Source: Linnemannia schmuckeri
Lineage: Eukaryota > Mortierellomycota > Mortierellomycetes > Mortierellales > Mortierellaceae
Direction of reading: 5' to 3'
Assembly (NCBI GenBank): GCA_029449235.1
Contig: JANATG010000003.1
Coordinates: 3,224,001-3,288,000 of the forward strand
DNA length: 64,000 bases
Both the position numbers and the translations under genes were made by a program. This document shows, in pieces, positions 36,164 to 45,223 of this stretch. Under the pieces are notes generated by a model. The model had not been told where the DNA came from, did no database searches, and saw nothing but the letters and a program-made list of their open reading frames with translations. Positions within the stretch are counted from its first letter, which is position 1; the number at the start of each line of letters is the position of its first letter.

Positions 36164-37815
36164 CTACCCAAGCTTGACACAGTGTCCCTGACGCCGTCTC
36201 TCGGCCAACATTTTCATGGCCTCCAACTTGCCACAAACCCTCTCAAACTCCCAGTGTCCCCGATACGGCTCCAAGCTCTCCTTCAACGTTGGCCAAAAGA
36301 CATCATCCAAATGCTGCAATAAAAATTCCAGCAACCGATCCTCATAATCCGGATGCTGGTACGCCCACCCAAACAGCGTTGGTAAGACCGTCTCCATTCT
36401 CATGCCCTTGCATAGCTTCGATAACGACAGCGCAACAAGGCGAGAGAGCTTGAAGCGATGGGCTAGTTGAAAGATGGGGCGCCAGTCGACGACACCCATG
36501 TACCCGGGTCCTTCGATTTGGTTCAGGTAAAGAAAGTTGATGAGAAGGCGCATGGCTTGTGAGTCGATGTCGATGAGCTTGTGGATCTTGGGGTTGTCGT
36601 TAGGGTAGGGAAAGTGGCGAATGAGGCGATTGAAGACTGGAAATTGGCGCACGACAGCACTGTGGGCATGTGTGATTGTATTTTGTTGTGATCTTGTACT
36701 GTGTCCTCTCAGACTCGACTGTTTTCGGTGAGGAGAGGTGATGGTGGAGGAAGGAGAGGAAGAGGGAGCATAAGCTACATCGGTTGATTGGGTGTCGAGA
36801 AGGAAACGGATGAGCATGGATTGACCAAAGGAGTCGGCGACCGACTGGTCAATCACGTCTGGAGGGACAAGAAGCTTGAGAGGGTCAGATGAGAGTAGTA
36901 TCCCAAGTGTGCATAGTTCCGCCTTCACAATATCATCTGTGCCTACGAACACTAATAGTATGTATGATACATGTAGCAATTGGTTAGTCTGTCTCGCGCT
37001 TTTTGTCTAGACATTGACCATGCATGCATATGGTAGACGATGTATGACTGCGGCTTACAGGAGACACCACGACGGATCAGATCGTGACCATCGACGGCTT
37101 GGCTCATGTAAAGCCGATCGCCATCGAGGTCAATCTCAAAGAGATAGATTGCGTGGATCATCGATCCGTAGTACACCTTGGCGTACTCGTCACCGTCGTC
37201 GCCCTGGTGACCGCTGAGGGTGAATATCATCTCTAGCACAGATGATTGATAGCTCTTGTTGTGGTTGCTTGCCGTGTCGCTCTCACTGTCATGATAGAAG
37301 GTTGTTGTTGGTGGTGCTGTTGTGTTCTGGTTAAAGTCAGAAAACATTTCTTTATCGCTGTCGATTCTTTCTTTTGAGCACAACCCAGGAGGTTTGTTTT
37401 TATCGGATAGAGATGTGTGGACAGTCGTGGGCATGGTGGTAGCTGTAGTAGTGACAGGTGTGGTCGTAGTCGTATCAGACTCTACCACTGTAATATTCTG
37501 CGACAGTGATTGCTGTTCATTTCGGTCATTGTACCTATAGTTGTTATCGACTTTGTGATGGTTGCTGCTGCTGTTATCGCTGCTGCTGTTATCGTTGCTG
37601 CTGCTGTCGTCGTGTAAGAAGAGAGCAAGCTGGAAGCCGTGGTCGAGATAGATGATATTTTTTTCCTGCTGTTGGGTGGAGAGAGTGGAGAGGTGTATTC
37701 GTTGAGAAAGGACGAAGCGGAGGTAGAGTGGGAGAGAGGGAAGGAGTGGGGGTGCGATGTTGTAACCATCGCTGCTGTTGTTGTTGCTATTGCCTGCAAG
37801 AATCGTCGAGCGCAT
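36164..37815 (-). CDS. BTB/POZ-domain protein with low-complexity N-terminal half (514 aa)
   Basis: Exons 37815-37059 and 36951-36164, GT-AG, phase 1 (the join reads RRGVSLFVGTDD). The C-terminal half has a BTB/POZ domain: STDVAYA, then HSAVVRQFPVFNRLIRHF, IDSQAMRLLINFLYLNQIE and the following helices, about residues 310-450. BTB domains dimerise and many recruit Cullin-3, so a ubiquitin-ligase adaptor role is plausible. A poly-Ser/Asn/Thr region occupies about residues 65-175. The frame before the chosen Met (37815) is repetitive and hydrophobic and looks untranslated. Next to SCF-type F-box genes, but no link is shown. Confidence 0.8.
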
Positions 37816-37875
37816 CTTTTGTATGTGTGCGTGTATGCAAAGGGGGTGAGAGCAAGTGAGACAGAGAGGGAGCAA

Positions 37876-37898
37876 GTGTGTGTGTGTGTGTGTGTGTG
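37876..37898 (+). repeat. GT dinucleotide microsatellite
   Basis: About 11 GT/TG units, in the 5' flank of the BTB gene. Confidence 0.9.
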
Positions 37899-38189
37899 CG
37901 AAAAAAGAGTTGCGAGCACAGAGAAAGAAACAAAAGGAACAGCCGTCGAGATGCCATTCTAGCCCCTCAACTGATAAAGCAATTAGAAGAAAAAAAAGAA
38001 AAATGCGTCGATCAATGATCATCGCAGCCTTTCTCCTTGTCTCCCTCTTCCCCCATCTCCCTCTCTCTCTCTCTTTGTCCTCCCTCCTGTTCGCTGTTCG
38101 CTGATGACCTTGATTTTTGATTGGATTTAATCACCTCACCTCTGCTGATTTGTCGCCACCAAAAATCTATGTCACTCAATGCACCACTA
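37899..38189. other. Intergenic between BTB and F-box genes
   Basis: CT-rich near 38030-38090 and otherwise featureless; 3' flank of the shortened F-box gene. The sequence that would encode the missing F-box C terminus is not found here. Confidence 0.4.
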
Positions 38190-39848
38190 TCAGTCAGTCA
38201 CCATCAAAGTCGCCTCGGCCCACTCCTCCCCGAGGTCAATCACGCGAAGACTCTTCAGCTCTCCCAGTCGCTCCTTAATCCGCCGATGCAACTCTCTACA
38301 CTGCGCTCCCCTCGACACTAAACCACTCTCCACCTCACCATCACCACCATTACTACTACTGCTGCTACCACTACTCCTTAGCTCACCTCTAGACAACGTT
38401 CTTGTTGTTGTGCTACGTTTCACAGTCAGTGTATCCTCGCGGACACCCGCAAGCCGAAAACACAACGTTTCAATCCTTTTACATGCCCAAGAATGCTTCA
38501 CCGCATAACTTCCCATAATCGTATGTCGTCCTGCCCGAACCGTCCTCAACTTTGAACAGTGCTGCAATAGATGGTTCAACGTGTTGGCAGACGATATCGG
38601 TACCCCTGGAGGTATCACCACTACCACCCCTCCTCTTCCTCCTCCTTGCTCATGACCATTCTCTGCCTCGCCACTATCACTGAAAGATTCTAGATTTGGA
38701 CAGTGCGTCCGAAGGGCCTTGGCAATCGACGGGTATAGGAGCGCAATCCCGAACCGCTTCAAGTTCGGAAGCCACTGCAAGATCCCCGGGATGATCCTGT
38801 CATCCTGTTTCCCGATTTGTCGGAGGTGTAGCCCTTGCAGTTGACTAGGTTTGTTGTCCATGATATCCTGTGGACTAGGGGGTAATCCTGCTAGCATCAT
38901 GAATCCTGCAAAGACAATGTCGTCCAATTGGGGGAGGTATCGTAGGAGGTGGTAGAACTCTTGCAGGTACAGACGATCTCTTAACTCCAAGAGCCTAAGC
39001 TGGAAGAATGATTCCCGAAGAGGAGTCGGCCATGAGAAGTAAACCTCTTTGGTGAAGGGGTCGTTGAGTCTTGACCGGAGGGTGCGCAGACTAGGGATTT
39101 GATCTAGAAGGACAGGGAGATCCATCTGCACTAGACCCGTATCGATACTCTTCAGTTCAATTAACAGGGCCAGGCTGTCGAAAAGATATTCCTTCGAGAC
39201 CATTCTGAACAATCGTCCGACTGCTGCCTCAAGATGCAGGTTCTGAAGGTGCTGTTTGTTGCGATGGACCAGGACCCAGTAGAGTTGAACCATCGTCCAG
39301 TACTGCCGCTGCTTGATGCGGTTGCCCCACACCTCTTGTGACGGTCGAAAGACACGCTCAAACATGGGTGCTAGTAAGGGTCCAAGAGATGACTGTGTGG
39401 GATGGTGGTGGTGGCTGCTGGCCTCCTCAGATTCGTTGGTCAGTAGAGGAGGAGGGTCACGGTCCTTGAGACCAAAGACAAGTAAGGACCGGAGTTGAGC
39501 ACAAGTCGCTGCTGCACTCGCAGCCTGGAGGGTCGTCAGCCAGCTGAGGGAGAGATGATGGATATGGTGCCCGTACTTCTCAAACAGCACCTGCACGGTG
39601 TCGGGTTCATCGTCATCATGATGGATCCTGTTGAGGATGGCAGGCCAGGAAAAGAGACGATCGTCGATGGAGTACCAGAGAAATGGCACTAGGAAGGTGT
39701 TCCAGAGACGGTTGACTTGGGTGCTGGAATAGAGGTCTTGGACGGAGAGAAATGGACCAAGACTGACGAGTAGTTCTGGCAGGGTCAGTGGATTTATTTT
39801 CATTATTGCTGTTGTTGCTACTGTTGTTGTTTTTTTTATTAATGACAT
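38190..39848 (-). CDS. F-box/LRR protein lacking the family C-terminal block (552 aa)
   Basis: Single exon from ATG 39848 (MSLIKKTTTV); the next Met (39803, MKINPLTLPELL) is an alternative. F-box at about residues 17-65 (LTLPELLVSLGPFLSVQDLY, VNRLWNTFLVPFLW, SIDDRLFSWP). LRRs follow. Unlike the other members it ends soon after LKSLRVIDLGEEW and lacks the LELTxASGLGxL...WPRLRxMRGL block of about 80 residues. A Ser/Gly-rich insert lies at about 490-515. It could be functional with a shorter solenoid, or be an early stage of decay. Confidence 0.75.
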   Translation of the reverse strand: MSLIKKTTTVATTAIMKINPLTLPELLVSLGPFLSVQDLYSSTQVNRLWNTFLVPFLWYSIDDRLFSWPAILNRIHHDDDEPDTVQVLFEKYGHHIHHLSLSWLTTLQAASAAATCAQLRSLLVFGLKDRDPPPLLTNESEEASSHHHHPTQSSLGPLLAPMFERVFRPSQEVWGNRIKQRQYWTMVQLYWVLVHRNKQHLQNLHLEAAVGRLFRMVSKEYLFDSLALLIELKSIDTGLVQMDLPVLLDQIPSLRTLRSRLNDPFTKEVYFSWPTPLRESFFQLRLLELRDRLYLQEFYHLLRYLPQLDDIVFAGFMMLAGLPPSPQDIMDNKPSQLQGLHLRQIGKQDDRIIPGILQWLPNLKRFGIALLYPSIAKALRTHCPNLESFSDSGEAENGHEQGGGRGGVVVVIPPGVPISSANTLNHLLQHCSKLRTVRAGRHTIMGSYAVKHSWACKRIETLCFRLAGVREDTLTVKRSTTTRTLSRGELRSSGSSSSSNGGDGEVESGLVSRGAQCRELHRRIKERLGELKSLRVIDLGEEWAEATLMVTD

Positions 39849-40173
39849 TTTTGTGTATTTGTGCGATTGAGCGAATGAGAGGGCGGGGGAATGGGCATAG
39901 TGAATGAAAAGTGAAAGAGGAAGGGGAAGGAAAAGAAAAGGGGAAAAGAAGCAAAGATAGACAAATAAACGAAAGAGGGATAATCGCAACTCAATTGCGC
40001 GCATCTCTCTCTGTTTATTTTGCACTCAGTGCGCTTATTTCACGCTCTGACTGCGATCTCATGCACATGTCGCATCCAACATAACCAACCGCACATGTAC
40101 GACCCTGTCCGCCTTGTACCCCTCCCTGAACGATAAGCGACAACATGAGTAATATTGCTAAGGAGTAACGTTG
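39849..40173. other. Intergenic
   Basis: 325 bp: CT-rich (minus sense) promoter of the F-box gene and the 3' flank of the ARF-like gene. Near 40140-40190 there is a small direct duplication around AGTAACGTTGCTAAGG/AGTAATATTGCTAAGG. Confidence 0.4.
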
Positions 40174-40794
40174 CTAAGGTGTAACTCCGCTGAGTTGTGC
40201 TGCGATCCATTCCAGTCCCTCAACAACTCCCTCCCCCGTCGTCGCATCACACCCCTGAACGCGCCACTTCATCTCCCCTTGAAATAATTCTCTCTCAAAG
40301 GCATCGCGGATCTCTGACAGGTCCAACGCCTCAGGGAACTCGCACCTCGTCGCCAATATCAGCAACACCGTCTCCTTGGCATCCTCCCCTTCCTCAGCAG
40401 CAGCAGAAGCAGGAGGAGAAGCTAAATTCAAATAAAACCCCAACTCATCCCTCGCCTCGAACAACCTATCCCTATCCGTCGAATCGACCACAAAGACCAC
40501 AGCATCATATCCCACCATAAACCGCTCTACAGCCCTCCAGCTTCTACCTCTCCTCGATGGGTCGTAGATATTCCAACTGTAAAACGTCAGTTGATTGTCG
40601 AGCTCGATCGCCTGGATATTGATACCGATGAGTGGGATGGTGAGCGTCGGGTCCTTTCCGAGTCCAAAGTGAGGTATCAGTTCTTCCCTGTCGCCGTCTT
40701 CGAGTCCGAGCATGATTACTTTGATTGGTTTTTTGACAGCTATTTGTAGGAGTGGACTCGTCGGTTGTTGCTGTCTTGACAACCATCCACCCAT
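40174..40794 (-). CDS. ARF-family pseudo-GTPase (206 aa)
   Basis: The fold and spacing match ARF/ARL small GTPases: hydrophobic KVIMLGL start, PLIGIN, a DAVVFVVDSTDRDRL strand-helix close to the ARF VDSNDRER, and a C-terminal CDATTGEGVVEGLEWI close to CATSGDGLYEGLDWL. The nucleotide-binding boxes are lost: the P-loop GK[S/T] position reads GLEDGDRE (about residues 30-37), the switch-I Thr is Leu (PLIG), DxxGQ is replaced by NIYDPS, and NKxD by ATRCE. Gly2 and Ser6 in MGGWLS keep an N-myristoylation pattern. It probably does not hydrolyse GTP and may act as a membrane-bound scaffold. Intact frame, single exon. Confidence 0.8.
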   Translation of the reverse strand: MGGWLSRQQQPTSPLLQIAVKKPIKVIMLGLEDGDREELIPHFGLGKDPTLTIPLIGINIQAIELDNQLTFYSWNIYDPSRRGRSWRAVERFMVGYDAVVFVVDSTDRDRLFEARDELGFYLNLASPPASAAAEEGEDAKETVLLILATRCEFPEALDLSEIRDAFERELFQGEMKWRVQGCDATTGEGVVEGLEWIAAQLSGVTP

Positions 40795-41421
40795 AATTTT
40801 CTATATCCTGAACAAAAAATGAAGGAGTACGCTTTCTTTTGTTGAGAAAGTGTATGCTGCGGCGTCAATCGGCGTTGTCGAGGAGAGTTGAATTAAAAAA
40901 CAAGGGAAGAAAGAATGAAAAAGAAAGTGCTCTCTTTACAATCGACACTAATCTCTCTCTAAGGTTAAAAAAACTTGGCGTGTTCTGCTTAGGGACTAAC
41001 TCGGAAATGTAACGGTCAACTCGGGAATTGAACCCAGACACCTACTCTGCACGGGATATCTGTAATATTTTGTTTTTAATTAAGGGTAACTGTAATCACC
41101 ATTTCAGCCCTTTTTTTTTTTGTTTTTTTTGTCTTCCGTTGAGGCTGTGAGGAGTCTTCCGTTACAGCCATGAAGAGCAGCGGCAATTGTTGCATAGAGC
41201 CATGTTGTAGACCGGATTACGATTGATGAATGGCGCTTGAAAGAGTTTGGTATGCAGTCTCCTTTCACTCCCAAATGCCTCCCTTGGATTTTCTACTACG
41301 GAAAAAAAAAATTACGTACAAAAAAAATCTAGGCGAGCTGGCTGTGTAAATGTTTATTTTTCATTCGTTTTCATACTTGGATGAGCGTGTCAGATCACAA
41401 ACGATTGGCCGTTTTTTTTTT
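40795..41421. other. Intergenic leading into the repeat block
   Basis: 5' flank of the ARF-like gene followed by repeat unit 40958-41105 and T-runs (41111-41130, 41301-41330). No gene. Confidence 0.4.
40958..41105 (+). repeat. Dispersed repeat, copy 1, with box-B-like core
   Basis: Two modules shared with 42760-42895. The first (40958-41005) contains GGCGTGTTCTGCTTAG. The second (41033-41105) contains GTCAACTCGGGAATTGAAC, whose complement GGTTCAATTCC fits the RNA polymerase III box B consensus, followed by ATCTGTAATATT. No complete tRNA cloverleaf can be built. Possibly a tRNA-derived SINE relic. Confidence 0.5.
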
Positions 41422-41759
41422 CACCCGAGTGCACAGGCTACACATCGGCTTATTTCTTTCTTTCTTTTTTTTCTTTCTTTCTTTCTTTTTTTGATTTCTT
41501 TTCTTTTTCTTCTTCACTTTCATTCCCGTTCTTCAATGTTTATACTTTTTTCTTTTTCTTCTGGGTGCTCTATCACACAATGGTGTCGCGGATCAAAGTC
41601 GGATGTCGGGAGCGAATTATCAGGGTTTAGTCCGATGAGTAGAATGGTATGGAAGGGTTGCGGATGGGAGTGGGAAGGGAATGATAATGAAAGGCGTGTT
41701 TTGAGAAGAATCTTTAACGAACTACATCTACTGTCTTCTACTGTCTTTCATAATAAATG

Positions 41760-41800
41760 AGAATAGTAGCGTCGGTGCTAGCCACCGACGCCACTATTCT
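41760..41800. repeat. GC-rich palindrome
   Basis: 18-bp arms with one mismatch around a 5-nt loop (arms 41760-41777 and 41783-41800; core GCGTCGGTG). Inside the tandem array. Confidence 0.75.
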
Positions 41801-42162
41801 TCCTTTGACGCGTCAGTCTGTGTTGTCTGCGACAAAAGGCCTCTTTTTTCTTTTCTTTTTGTTTCTTTTTTGTACTTGGAGCTCATACTTTCCTATTGCG
41901 AGTACACTGGCCACACATTGAGTTCTTTTTTCTTTTTTCTTTTCTTTTCGCTTCTTTTTCGTTCCTTGACTAACTTTTTTTTTCTTTCATCCGAGTATAT
42001 TGCCACATAATAGGTTTATTTTTCTCTTCTTTTTTGCTCTTGGTGTGTATGTCCGACTACAAGCACCAAGTTGTGTTTTTCTTTCCTTTCTAAACGTGAG
42101 CCAAGAGGAAAATGACATTAAAGTGCACTGGCTACGATTCTTGAGAGCTGGAACATATCTGG

Positions 42163-42240
42163 AGGCTTGACTCCACTTCCCCCGAGAAGCGAGCATGAGG
42201 CTTGCCTCATGCCCTTCTGCTGAGGGGTGGAGTCGAGCCT
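42163..42240. repeat. Long imperfect hairpin
   Basis: Outer arms AGGCTTGACTCCAC (42163-42176) and its near-complement (42227-42240), a middle CCCC/GGGG and GAAG/CTTC pairing, and an inner perfect 9-bp stem GCATGAGGC/GCCTCATGC with a TT loop (42193-42212). Confidence 0.7.
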
Positions 42241-42336
42241 AACGTATCTGTAGAAAAATGCGCCACAAAAAAAAAAAGAAACGAAAGGGAAAGAATGAGA
42301 AAAAGGAAAAGGATAAGGAAATGAATAGTCTCCCTT

Positions 42337-42425
42337 TCGATTCACTTTACATAGACAGGGATCGAATCCTCCTTCGCACAGCGAAGGTCCTCACGAAGTG
42401 AGATCTATTAGATCAATTAACCAAG
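42337..42425 (-). repeat. Cluster of small hairpins, tRNA-like
   Basis: Within 89 bp, on the minus strand: a 7-bp terminal inverted pair TTCACTT/AAGTGAA, then GATCTAATAGATC, CTCACTTCGTGAG, CCTTCGCTGTGCGAAGG and GGATTCGATCC. The last resembles box B, but the T-arm and D-arm do not fold properly, so I do not call a tRNA. Confidence 0.45.
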
Positions 42426-42659
42426 TGAACAACAGACGCGGTCGTAAAATCCCAAAAAGGAGCCTTGCTCTCCTTTCGTCTTTTAGTGCACCAAGCTACT
42501 TGCAACAAAAAAAAGAAGCATCGAGCTTATACAATGCTGTCGTAGCCTGTTCAAATCTCATAATGTTGTTGTAGCCTGCCCAAACCTGGATGATCAAAGG
42601 GGAAGTTGCACGCCCTGGTGCTGTGAAAACACTTGACCCTCTTACACGTATCACTCACC

Positions 42660-42895
42660 GGTGCCTTGAGATCTTTTTGGGTTTTTTAATAACTCAGAAC
42701 CCGTTTTTGAGTTACTAAAAAAAGAAGAGGCGCTCCCGGGGCTTCGCACCGGGTACACCTCTAGTTAGCTACTAAGCAGAACACGCCGAATTTTTTTAAG
42801 CTTAGAGAGAGAAGTAGTCAACTCGGGAATTGAGCGCATTCAGCCAATCTCGCAACGCATTCTATCTGTAATATTATATTTTAAGGGCAACAATC
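42660..42895 (+). repeat. Dispersed repeat, copy 2, with flanking hairpins
   Basis: Contains a palindrome near 42683-42721 (AACTCA/TGAGTT arms), a GC-rich hairpin at 42731-42755 (CCCGGGGCTTCGCACCGGG), then module 1 of the 40958 repeat in inverted orientation (about 42766-42815) and module 2 in direct orientation (42817-42880, GTCAACTCGGGAATTGA). Relative to copy 1 one module has flipped. Confidence 0.5.
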
Positions 42896-43300
42896 CAAGC
42901 GTAAAGTAGATGGCCGTGTCAGAAGACAGTACAAACGACTGGCCTGGCCGTTAATTCTCATCTGAATGCACAGGCCACATGATGATTTTTTTTCTTTTCT
43001 TTTCGTTTCCTTTCTTTTCATTCCTTTTGTTCTTCAGTGATCATGCTTTTTTTTTTTTGATTCTGAATGCATTGCCACACAATGGCTTCTTTTTTCATTC
43101 CCTTTGTTTCTTTTGTGTTCTTTGATAATGATCATCCAAGTGCACTGGCCACATGATGTTTTTTTTTTCTTTCAATTCGTTTGTGTTCCTTGATGGTGAT
43201 TATCCAAGACCAGTGACCACATGACCGCATTTTTCCTCCCAGCACCTTTTTGGCTTGTACCACCATGAAAATGACATTTGAGTGCATTGACCACTGATTG

Positions 43301-43789
43301 ACCATTAATAGGCCATTTAATGTAAAGGTATTTAACCTCAGTCATTCATTTCTTCAAACAGATCCTCAGGCAGATATCGCCGATGACCAGATCTAAAAAG
43401 TCCAGCATAACCCAACACAAAGCCGTTCAACAAAAGCGTACACCTGTCACGAGACAAGATCGAGCTAAGGCTTGTTCTTGTGACTTCGCCCACCTAACAA
43501 GTATAAAAGAACTCTTACATAGTAAATTGATAGTTCTTTACTTGGTGTCGCCAAATATATATCTACCCCTTTTCTCATACTCAGTTTCCCTAGTCATTGA
43601 TCGAGGTTCTTTCTATTGTCCTTTTCTGCTTCTTGATCTGCTTTCTTGACAACACCTTATTCCACTAAATTGCTCCATTGTCGAGTTTCTCTTGGTCTTC
43701 CTCTCTTTATCAACCGACAAATGTGTTTAAGAAATGCCTTATAACAAACCGCTTCCGCTCTCAAGACCATTACCTCCGCAGACCCTGCG
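43301..43789. other. Intergenic with a TATA-like site
   Basis: GTATAAAAGAAC near 43501 on the plus strand followed by a CT-rich stretch; could be a promoter for the short open frame at 43790 or part of a retroelement LTR. No domain found in 43383-43649. Confidence 0.3.
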
Positions 43790-44077
43790 ATGGTATCTTC
43801 TGTTGCAGATGATCCGGCCGCCGCTAAGATCGTCTCCTCTGCAACCTCTAAGGCTGTTTCCTCTGGCTCTCCTGAGATGGCCTCCCTCGCTACCTCTGAG
43901 TCCATTCTTTTTGCTGACTTAGCAATCATGGCCGCCGCCACTTTCGAAATTTGTCGTTCTACTATTCCCCTAACCATCGCTACAGCCAAGTTCACTTCTA
44001 TGGCTTTTGACGATGCTTTTGATGATTTCGCCGATATTACAAGCATTCTTCTGAATGACTTTGAGTATAATTTTTAA
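43790..44077 (+). CDS. Uncharacterised short open frame (95 aa)
   Basis: MVSSVADDPAAAKIVSSATS start; Ala/Ser/Thr-rich with imprecise internal repeats and an acidic C terminus. No family recognised. Support is weak: a TATA-like box about 290 bp upstream and GC content above its AT-rich surroundings. The opposite strand is also open (43657-44046), so the coding strand is not certain. It may be a retroelement fragment. Confidence 0.25.
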   Translation: MVSSVADDPAAAKIVSSATSKAVSSGSPEMASLATSESILFADLAIMAAATFEICRSTIPLTIATAKFTSMAFDDAFDDFADITSILLNDFEYNF

Positions 44078-44089
44078 GCAGTCTATTGT

Positions 44090-44346
44090 AATGAAATAAG
44101 ACTGGGACTGTGAAGATAAAATGAATGTGTTGAATAATGTCAGGGTTATAAACTAAGACTACTGAACAATGATGGATGTGAAAATTATTTATATTGTTGT
44201 CAAAGACTAGGTCTTCTTAGATAATTCTAGGGCTTGATTAGTCAGCAAGGGCTACTTGTCTCATCTGGTAGCGTCAGAATAATCTAGAAGTTGGCGGCGT
44301 TGCTCACATGCCAGTTAGAGTGAAGTTTTGACAAATTCCCTCTCTT
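44090..44346 (-). mobile_element. Polypurine tract and presumed LTR of a Ty3/chromovirus remnant
   Basis: On the minus strand the chromodomain frame ends (TAA 44347-44345), overlapping a polypurine tract AAGAGAGGGAATT (44346-44334) and then TGTCAAAAC (from 44333), the usual start of an LTR. A TATA-like CAATATAAAT lies at about 44197-44188. The LTR end near 44090 is a guess; there is no second LTR in the window to compare. Confidence 0.5.
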
Positions 44347-44645
44347 AAATGGAGGCCCGGTGCTTGAACAAGTACTGGCCTAGAAGGTCTTGGACATTGG
44401 TTAGGTCATTAGCGGTCTGCCAAGTGTTTTCAGAATAAGGATAGCCGACCCATTTGGCAACAAAAATAAGGGAACCATTGGCAATCTAGGAGTGGTTGAC
44501 AATTTTATCAACTTTGTATTCTGCTTCATGATAGGCAGGTTATCGGGGATCAGGAGTTTTTGTGTGGGTTCTTCTTGATCGCGAGGAACGTGTTTTCGAA
44601 GCTTAGAGACGAGACTTGGGCGGTAAGTCAAGCTTCCGTCGAGAG
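44345..44645 (-). mobile_element. Ty3/chromovirus integrase C-terminal remnant with chromodomain
   Basis: The minus strand encodes a chromodomain: EAEYKVDKIVNHS, a TAG at 44488-44486, then FVAKWVGYPYSENTWQTA and a C-terminal LLGQYLFKHRASI followed by stop. The upstream part (KLRKHVPRDQEEPTQKL, other frame) matches the linker before the chromodomain in chromoviral integrases. At least one frame change and one stop. The remainder of pol is absent; the fragment ends beside the tRNA-Asn gene. Confidence 0.75.
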
Positions 44646-44657
44646 ACAAAACAAAAA

Positions 44658-44664
44658 CAAAAAA
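44658..44664 (-). terminator. RNA polymerase III terminator of tRNA-Asn
   Basis: T-run (TTCTTTTTTG on the minus strand) within 10 nt of the 3' end of the tRNA. Confidence 0.7.
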
Positions 44665-44667
44665 GAA

Positions 44668-44741
44668 CGCTCCTGGGTGGGCTTGAACCACCAACCTCCT
44701 GATTAACAGTCAGACGCGCTAACCAATTGCGCCACAGAAGC
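44668..44741 (-). tRNA. tRNA-Asn (anticodon GTT)
   Basis: 74-nt cloverleaf, no intron. Acceptor GCTTCTG/CAGGAGC (one G-T pair), D arm GGCGCAATTGGTTAGCGC, anticodon arm CTGACTGTTAATCAG with GTT, T arm GGTGGTTCAAGCCCACC, discriminator G. Near the eukaryotic Asn tRNA consensus with intact box A and box B. Confidence 0.95.
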
Positions 44742-45223
44742 TTGATGAAAATTCTAGTTTCTAGACATACTTAAGTCACATTTATCACTTCAACAGATGA
44801 TCATGTGATTATAGAAATAAGGTAGTATTTTCCTTGGAGCACGTGATAATGGGCTGCTCGCAAAATTTAAAAAGTTAGGCTTGCTCGCTTTTAACAACAT
44901 TCAAAGAGACGACTGAGTAGACGCGCAAATACCGCGGTGTTTAGGCAAAGACGCGCGTAACTGTCGAAGGATATATTGAGAGTCAATGATCAGTCGCTTG
45001 TCGTCGTAGCTTGTTGCTATAGGAGAACGCCAAGGCATCGATTGGCCTTTGTTTGTTGTTTGCGCGCTGTCTCAAGCATTCCAATATATAAGTAAGGCCG
45101 CATGTAGAAGTTACTTCTTCGAGTATAGAAGGAGCGATGTGAACGCTACTTTGCCACCATACATGGTCACTTTGGCAGTGGCAATAAAGCAGTCAGGCAC
45201 CTTTGGTCATGCGCTGGACTGGG
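44742..45223. other. Intergenic with an interrupted open frame
   Basis: A plus-strand frame from 45049 (45-58 codons, FEYRRSDVNATLPPYMVTL) is interrupted by the element at 45224. If the element and one target copy are removed, the frame continues LDWVDFIPNGRG. No family recognised; promoter and 5' flank of the tRNA lie at the left. Confidence 0.35.

Larger units (their letters stand above)
41422..43300 (+). repeat. Degenerate pyrimidine-rich tandem array
   Basis: About ten variants of a short core, near GAGTGCACTGGCCACACGATG, each followed by a T/CT-rich tract and spaced roughly 65-140 bp apart, at about 41425, 41561, 41899, 41990, 42113, 42961, 43061, 43133, 43201 and 43275. Other repeats and hairpins interrupt it in the middle (42140-42950). 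No coding potential. Confidence 0.6.

Noticed and set aside
37482..37919. Overlapping minus-strand frame in the BTB gene
   Set aside because: Shifted frame of the Ser/Asn/Thr low-complexity exon; repetitive codons keep all frames open.
41350..41760. 136-codon open frame in the T-rich block
   Set aside because: Poly-Phe/Ser/Leu from T-runs of the tandem array.
42337..42425. Class II tRNA gene on the minus strand
   Set aside because: The acceptor-like ends pair, but the T-stem mismatches, the D-arm cannot be formed and there is no proper 7-nt anticodon loop.
43657..44046. Minus-strand 129-codon frame opposite the 43790 open frame
   Set aside because: Ala/Glu-rich mirror of the opposite frame; neither strand has decisive support and only one was listed, at low confidence.
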